This document shows, piece by piece, positions 4,638 to 5,902 of a DNA stretch of 5,902 nt. A program made the position numbers and the translations under genes. Positions within the stretch are counted from its first letter, which is position 1. Each line of letters starts with the position of its first letter. A model generated the notes under the pieces. That model had not been told where the DNA came from and made no database searches. It saw only the letters and a list, made by a program, of their open reading frames with translations. The stretch is from Methanobacteriota archaeon (GTDB lineage Archaea; Hydrothermarchaeota; Hydrothermarchaeia; Hydrothermarchaeales; JACRDW01), in contig JACRDW010000132.1 of the NCBI GenBank assembly GCA_016212785.1, positions 1-5,902 of the forward strand, read 5' to 3'.

Positions 4638-4846
4638 AAGAGGAAAAAGTGTTGCCTTATCCATGCAGATGCGGCGGCAGGCTAGTGAAGGTACCAATGC
4701 ACGTCGAATATTTCGGCATTGACTTTGGGATTAGGGAAGGACATATGTGTACAAAGTGCGGCGATGAATATCTGACAGACGAGATATGGCAGGAGATAGA
4801 AGACAAGGCAAAAGGGCTCGAATTTTTGGCATTGAGAGAAAAGTGA
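4634..4846 (+). CDS. YgiT/MqsA-type zinc-finger protein, 70 aa
   Basis: The protein carries a zinc-ribbon: CRCGG (Cys11, Cys13) and CTKCGDEYL (Cys39, Cys42), the spacing and the trailing Glu-Tyr of YgiT-type fingers. The segment between them (PMHVEYFGIDFGI) is the expected beta hairpin. It lacks the C-terminal HTH of full MqsA antitoxins; in its place a separate small AbrB-like gene follows. The start overlaps the stop of the truncated upstream ORF (ATGA), and its own stop overlaps the next start (GTGA), so the three are translationally coupled. In such families the finger protein is the antitoxin or its zinc-stabilised module. With the toxin apparently broken, it may be a relic or may have been recruited to regulation. 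Confidence 0.75.
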   Translation: MKEEKVLPYPCRCGGRLVKVPMHVEYFGIDFGIREGHMCTKCGDEYLTDEIWQEIEDKAKGLEFLALREK

Positions 4847-4983
4847 AGATAAGGAAATCCGGGAACTCGCTTGTCGTTACCATACCTCCTGAAATCGCAA
4901 AATACGCCGGCATAAAAAAAGAGAGTCTTGTAAGCCTGATGCCAACAGGGAAGGGGAAGATAGAGATCGAAGTAGCAGGATAA
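4843..4983 (+). CDS. AbrB/MazE-like swapped-hairpin DNA-binding protein, 46 aa
   Basis: KIRKSGNSLVVTIPPEIAKYAGI is the AbrB/SpoVT/MazE N-terminal DNA-binding fold: an RKSGNS turn, the LVVTIP strand, then the PPEIAKY helix. The end KGKIEIEVAG is the closing strand. I choose GTG at 4843, which overlaps the preceding stop as GTGA and gives the usual family N-terminus just before KIRKSG. An ATG at 4786 would add 19 residues (basic, unlike the family) and overlap the zinc-finger gene by 61 nt. The protein is short and ends with the AbrB fold, so it should act as a dimer binding DNA, typically the promoter of its own cassette. Together with the zinc finger it resembles the antitoxin side of a TA operon. 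Confidence 0.75.
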   Translation: MKIRKSGNSLVVTIPPEIAKYAGIKKESLVSLMPTGKGKIEIEVAG

Positions 4984-5030
4984 TAAATATGCCGCATAAT
5001 TAAGCGAAAATGTAGGTAGTTAAATTTTAA

Positions 5031-5044
5031 TTTGACACGTCAAA
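5031..5044. promoter_or_regulatory. TTTGAC-AC-GTCAAA palindrome upstream of the reductase promoter
   Basis: A 6-2-6 perfect inverted repeat sits about 15 nt upstream of the TATA box at 5060-5066. That position suits an activator or upstream-binding regulator. No protein is known for it here. Confidence 0.4.
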
Positions 5045-5051
5045 GCATCGA

Positions 5052-5066
5052 ATAGAAAGATATAAA
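5052..5066 (+). promoter_or_regulatory. BRE/TATA promoter of the reductase-family gene
   Basis: An AGAAAG-like BRE at 5054-5059 precedes ATATAAAT at 5060-5067. Transcription should begin near 5090, giving a leader of about 40 nt, unlike the leaderless genes elsewhere in the window. A Shine-Dalgarno is present (GAGAGGT, 5119-5125). Confidence 0.55.
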
Positions 5067-5090
5067 TGGGCACCTTCTTTCATCAAATAA

Positions 5091-5114
5091 GTTAATATTA
5101 ACCATTAAGGTTAA
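5091..5114. promoter_or_regulatory. GTTAA repeat cluster in the reductase leader, possible operator
   Basis: GTTAATATTAAC (5091-5102) is a 12-bp perfect palindrome. Its right half also forms TTAACC-ATTAA-GGTTAA (5098-5114). Three GTTAA-type half-sites therefore lie between the predicted transcription start and the ATG, where a bound repressor would block transcription. Confidence 0.4.
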
Positions 5115-5128
5115 TTAAGAGAGGTAAA

Positions 5129-5902
5129 ATGATTGAGTGCGATGTTCTGGTGGTCGGGGCTGGGCCTGCTGGTTCTGTTGCTGCTCTCTACTGCTCAAAA
5201 CACGGTTTGGATGCTGTACTCATAGAAAAAAGCGAAAAAGTCGGTGCTCACACAAATACAAGAATCGACACCTCTCCTGATTTTGAACTCACAGATATCA
5301 TAAACGAATTACGACTTAAGACAGAAGGCGTAGCATACACATCGAGATGGTACTCCCCGCTTGGAAGATCTTTTACTTTAAATTCAAAAATAGGAGAGTA
5401 TTATTTTAAGCGAGGCCCGGAGCCTGATTCATTTGAATGTTCCACTGTTAAGAAAACCGTAAAACATGATTGTAAACTTTTTTTAAATACAGTAATCAAA
5501 AAAATTGATAAGAAAGAAGGAAAATTCCACAAAGCTATGGCGATACAAGACAGGGAGGAAATTGTAATTAAACCAAAAATAATTATCGCCGCAGATGGAG
5601 GAAATTCTTTTTTTCACAAATACCTAAATGAAAAAATTAAAAAAGAAGCCAGGGTGGGCTACGGCGTAACTGGAAAAAAATTTGGAGAGCCAAACATATC
5701 GGAAATTTACTTCGACGCAGAACTAGCCCCGGGAGGTTATTTTTATACTGTAACTTGTCCCAGCGGTGTTTCGTCGGCGGCAATTATATTAAATCGCAAT
5801 AAAATAGAGAAATCTCCGAAAAAATATTTTGAGAAATTTATATCAAAAAATCAAAAATTGGCTGACAGGATTAAATTGATTACCAATACTTTTGCTGGAG
5901 AG
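5129..5902 (+). CDS. Geranylgeranyl-reductase-family FAD-dependent oxidoreductase (partial, 3' end beyond window)
   Basis: The first 258 residues are present without a stop. An N-terminal FAD-binding Rossmann fold has GAGPAG (10-15) and the acidic strand end LIEK (31-34). A second FAD contact, AADGGNS (154-160), and the family segment PGGYFYTVTCPSG (201-213) follow. These match the archaeal geranylgeranyl reductase superfamily, whose best-known members saturate the isoprenoid chains of archaeal membrane lipids. The usual Pro-x-x-Cys-type active-site stretch after the first strand is not seen: HTNTRIDTSP occupies that place. This may therefore be a paralog with another substrate rather than the main lipid enzyme. 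Codons turn AT-rich in the second half (many AAA, ATT, ATA) compared with the synthase and ATPase genes, a weak hint of different origin. The leader carries a Shine-Dalgarno and possible operators. Confidence 0.82.
   Translation, partial: MIECDVLVVGAGPAGSVAALYCSKHGLDAVLIEKSEKVGAHTNTRIDTSPDFELTDIINELRLKTEGVAYTSRWYSPLGRSFTLNSKIGEYYFKRGPEPDSFECSTVKKTVKHDCKLFLNTVIKKIDKKEGKFHKAMAIQDREEIVIKPKIIIAADGGNSFFHKYLNEKIKKEARVGYGVTGKKFGEPNISEIYFDAELAPGGYFYTVTCPSGVSSAAIILNRNKIEKSPKKYFEKFISKNQKLADRIKLITNTFAGE

Noticed and set aside
4380..4697. 105-codon minus-strand ORF across the toxin-like remnant
   Set aside because: Cys/Phe/His-rich shadow of the plus-strand frame, without start signals.

Overview
The window looks archaeal, from a non-extreme-GC genome. 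The coding density is high, genes sit on both strands, and promoters carry BRE/TATA elements rather than bacterial -35/-10 boxes. Five start codons lie about 25-29 nt after a TATA-like box, which is the geometry of leaderless archaeal mRNAs. The gene families also fit: actinobacterial/archaeal-type inositol-1-phosphate synthase, a PadR regulator, an Lrp-like regulator, a small KaiC-like ATPase and a geranylgeranyl-reductase-family flavoprotein. I cannot fix the phylum from this sequence.

Layout. 1-636: a 73-residue helix-turn-helix-like protein, then 210 bp without a gene but rich in hairpins (six copies of CGCAAG/CTTGCG and a 12-bp stem followed by T5), then a 39-residue helical small ORF with a strong Shine-Dalgarno. 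633-2082: inositol-1-phosphate synthase (minus) and a PadR regulator (plus) diverge from one short promoter region. 2083-2751: a very AT-rich spacer, an orphan CheY-like response regulator, and a possible 33-residue ORF. 2752-4402: an Lrp-like regulator (plus) abuts a convergent KaiC-like ATPase (minus). The ATPase diverges from a 43-residue single-span membrane protein across a strikingly symmetric promoter with nested 12-bp and 13-bp perfect inverted repeats. 4403-4983: a decayed toxin-antitoxin-like cassette, made of an N-terminally truncated ORF, a YgiT-type zinc-finger protein and an AbrB/MazE-like protein, all with overlapping stop/start codons. 4984-5902: a regulatory region with two palindromic sites, then the first 258 codons of a geranylgeranyl-reductase-family protein that runs off the window.

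How they fit together (inference). The window is mostly regulators placed next to the genes they may control: PadR with the inositol lipid precursor enzyme, and a response regulator close to an Lrp-like protein. The best candidate for something undescribed is the KaiC-like ATPase / tiny membrane protein pair, whose mirrored promoter suggests strict co-expression. The structured 307-516 region is the second candidate. No tRNA, rRNA, CRISPR array or insertion sequence was seen.
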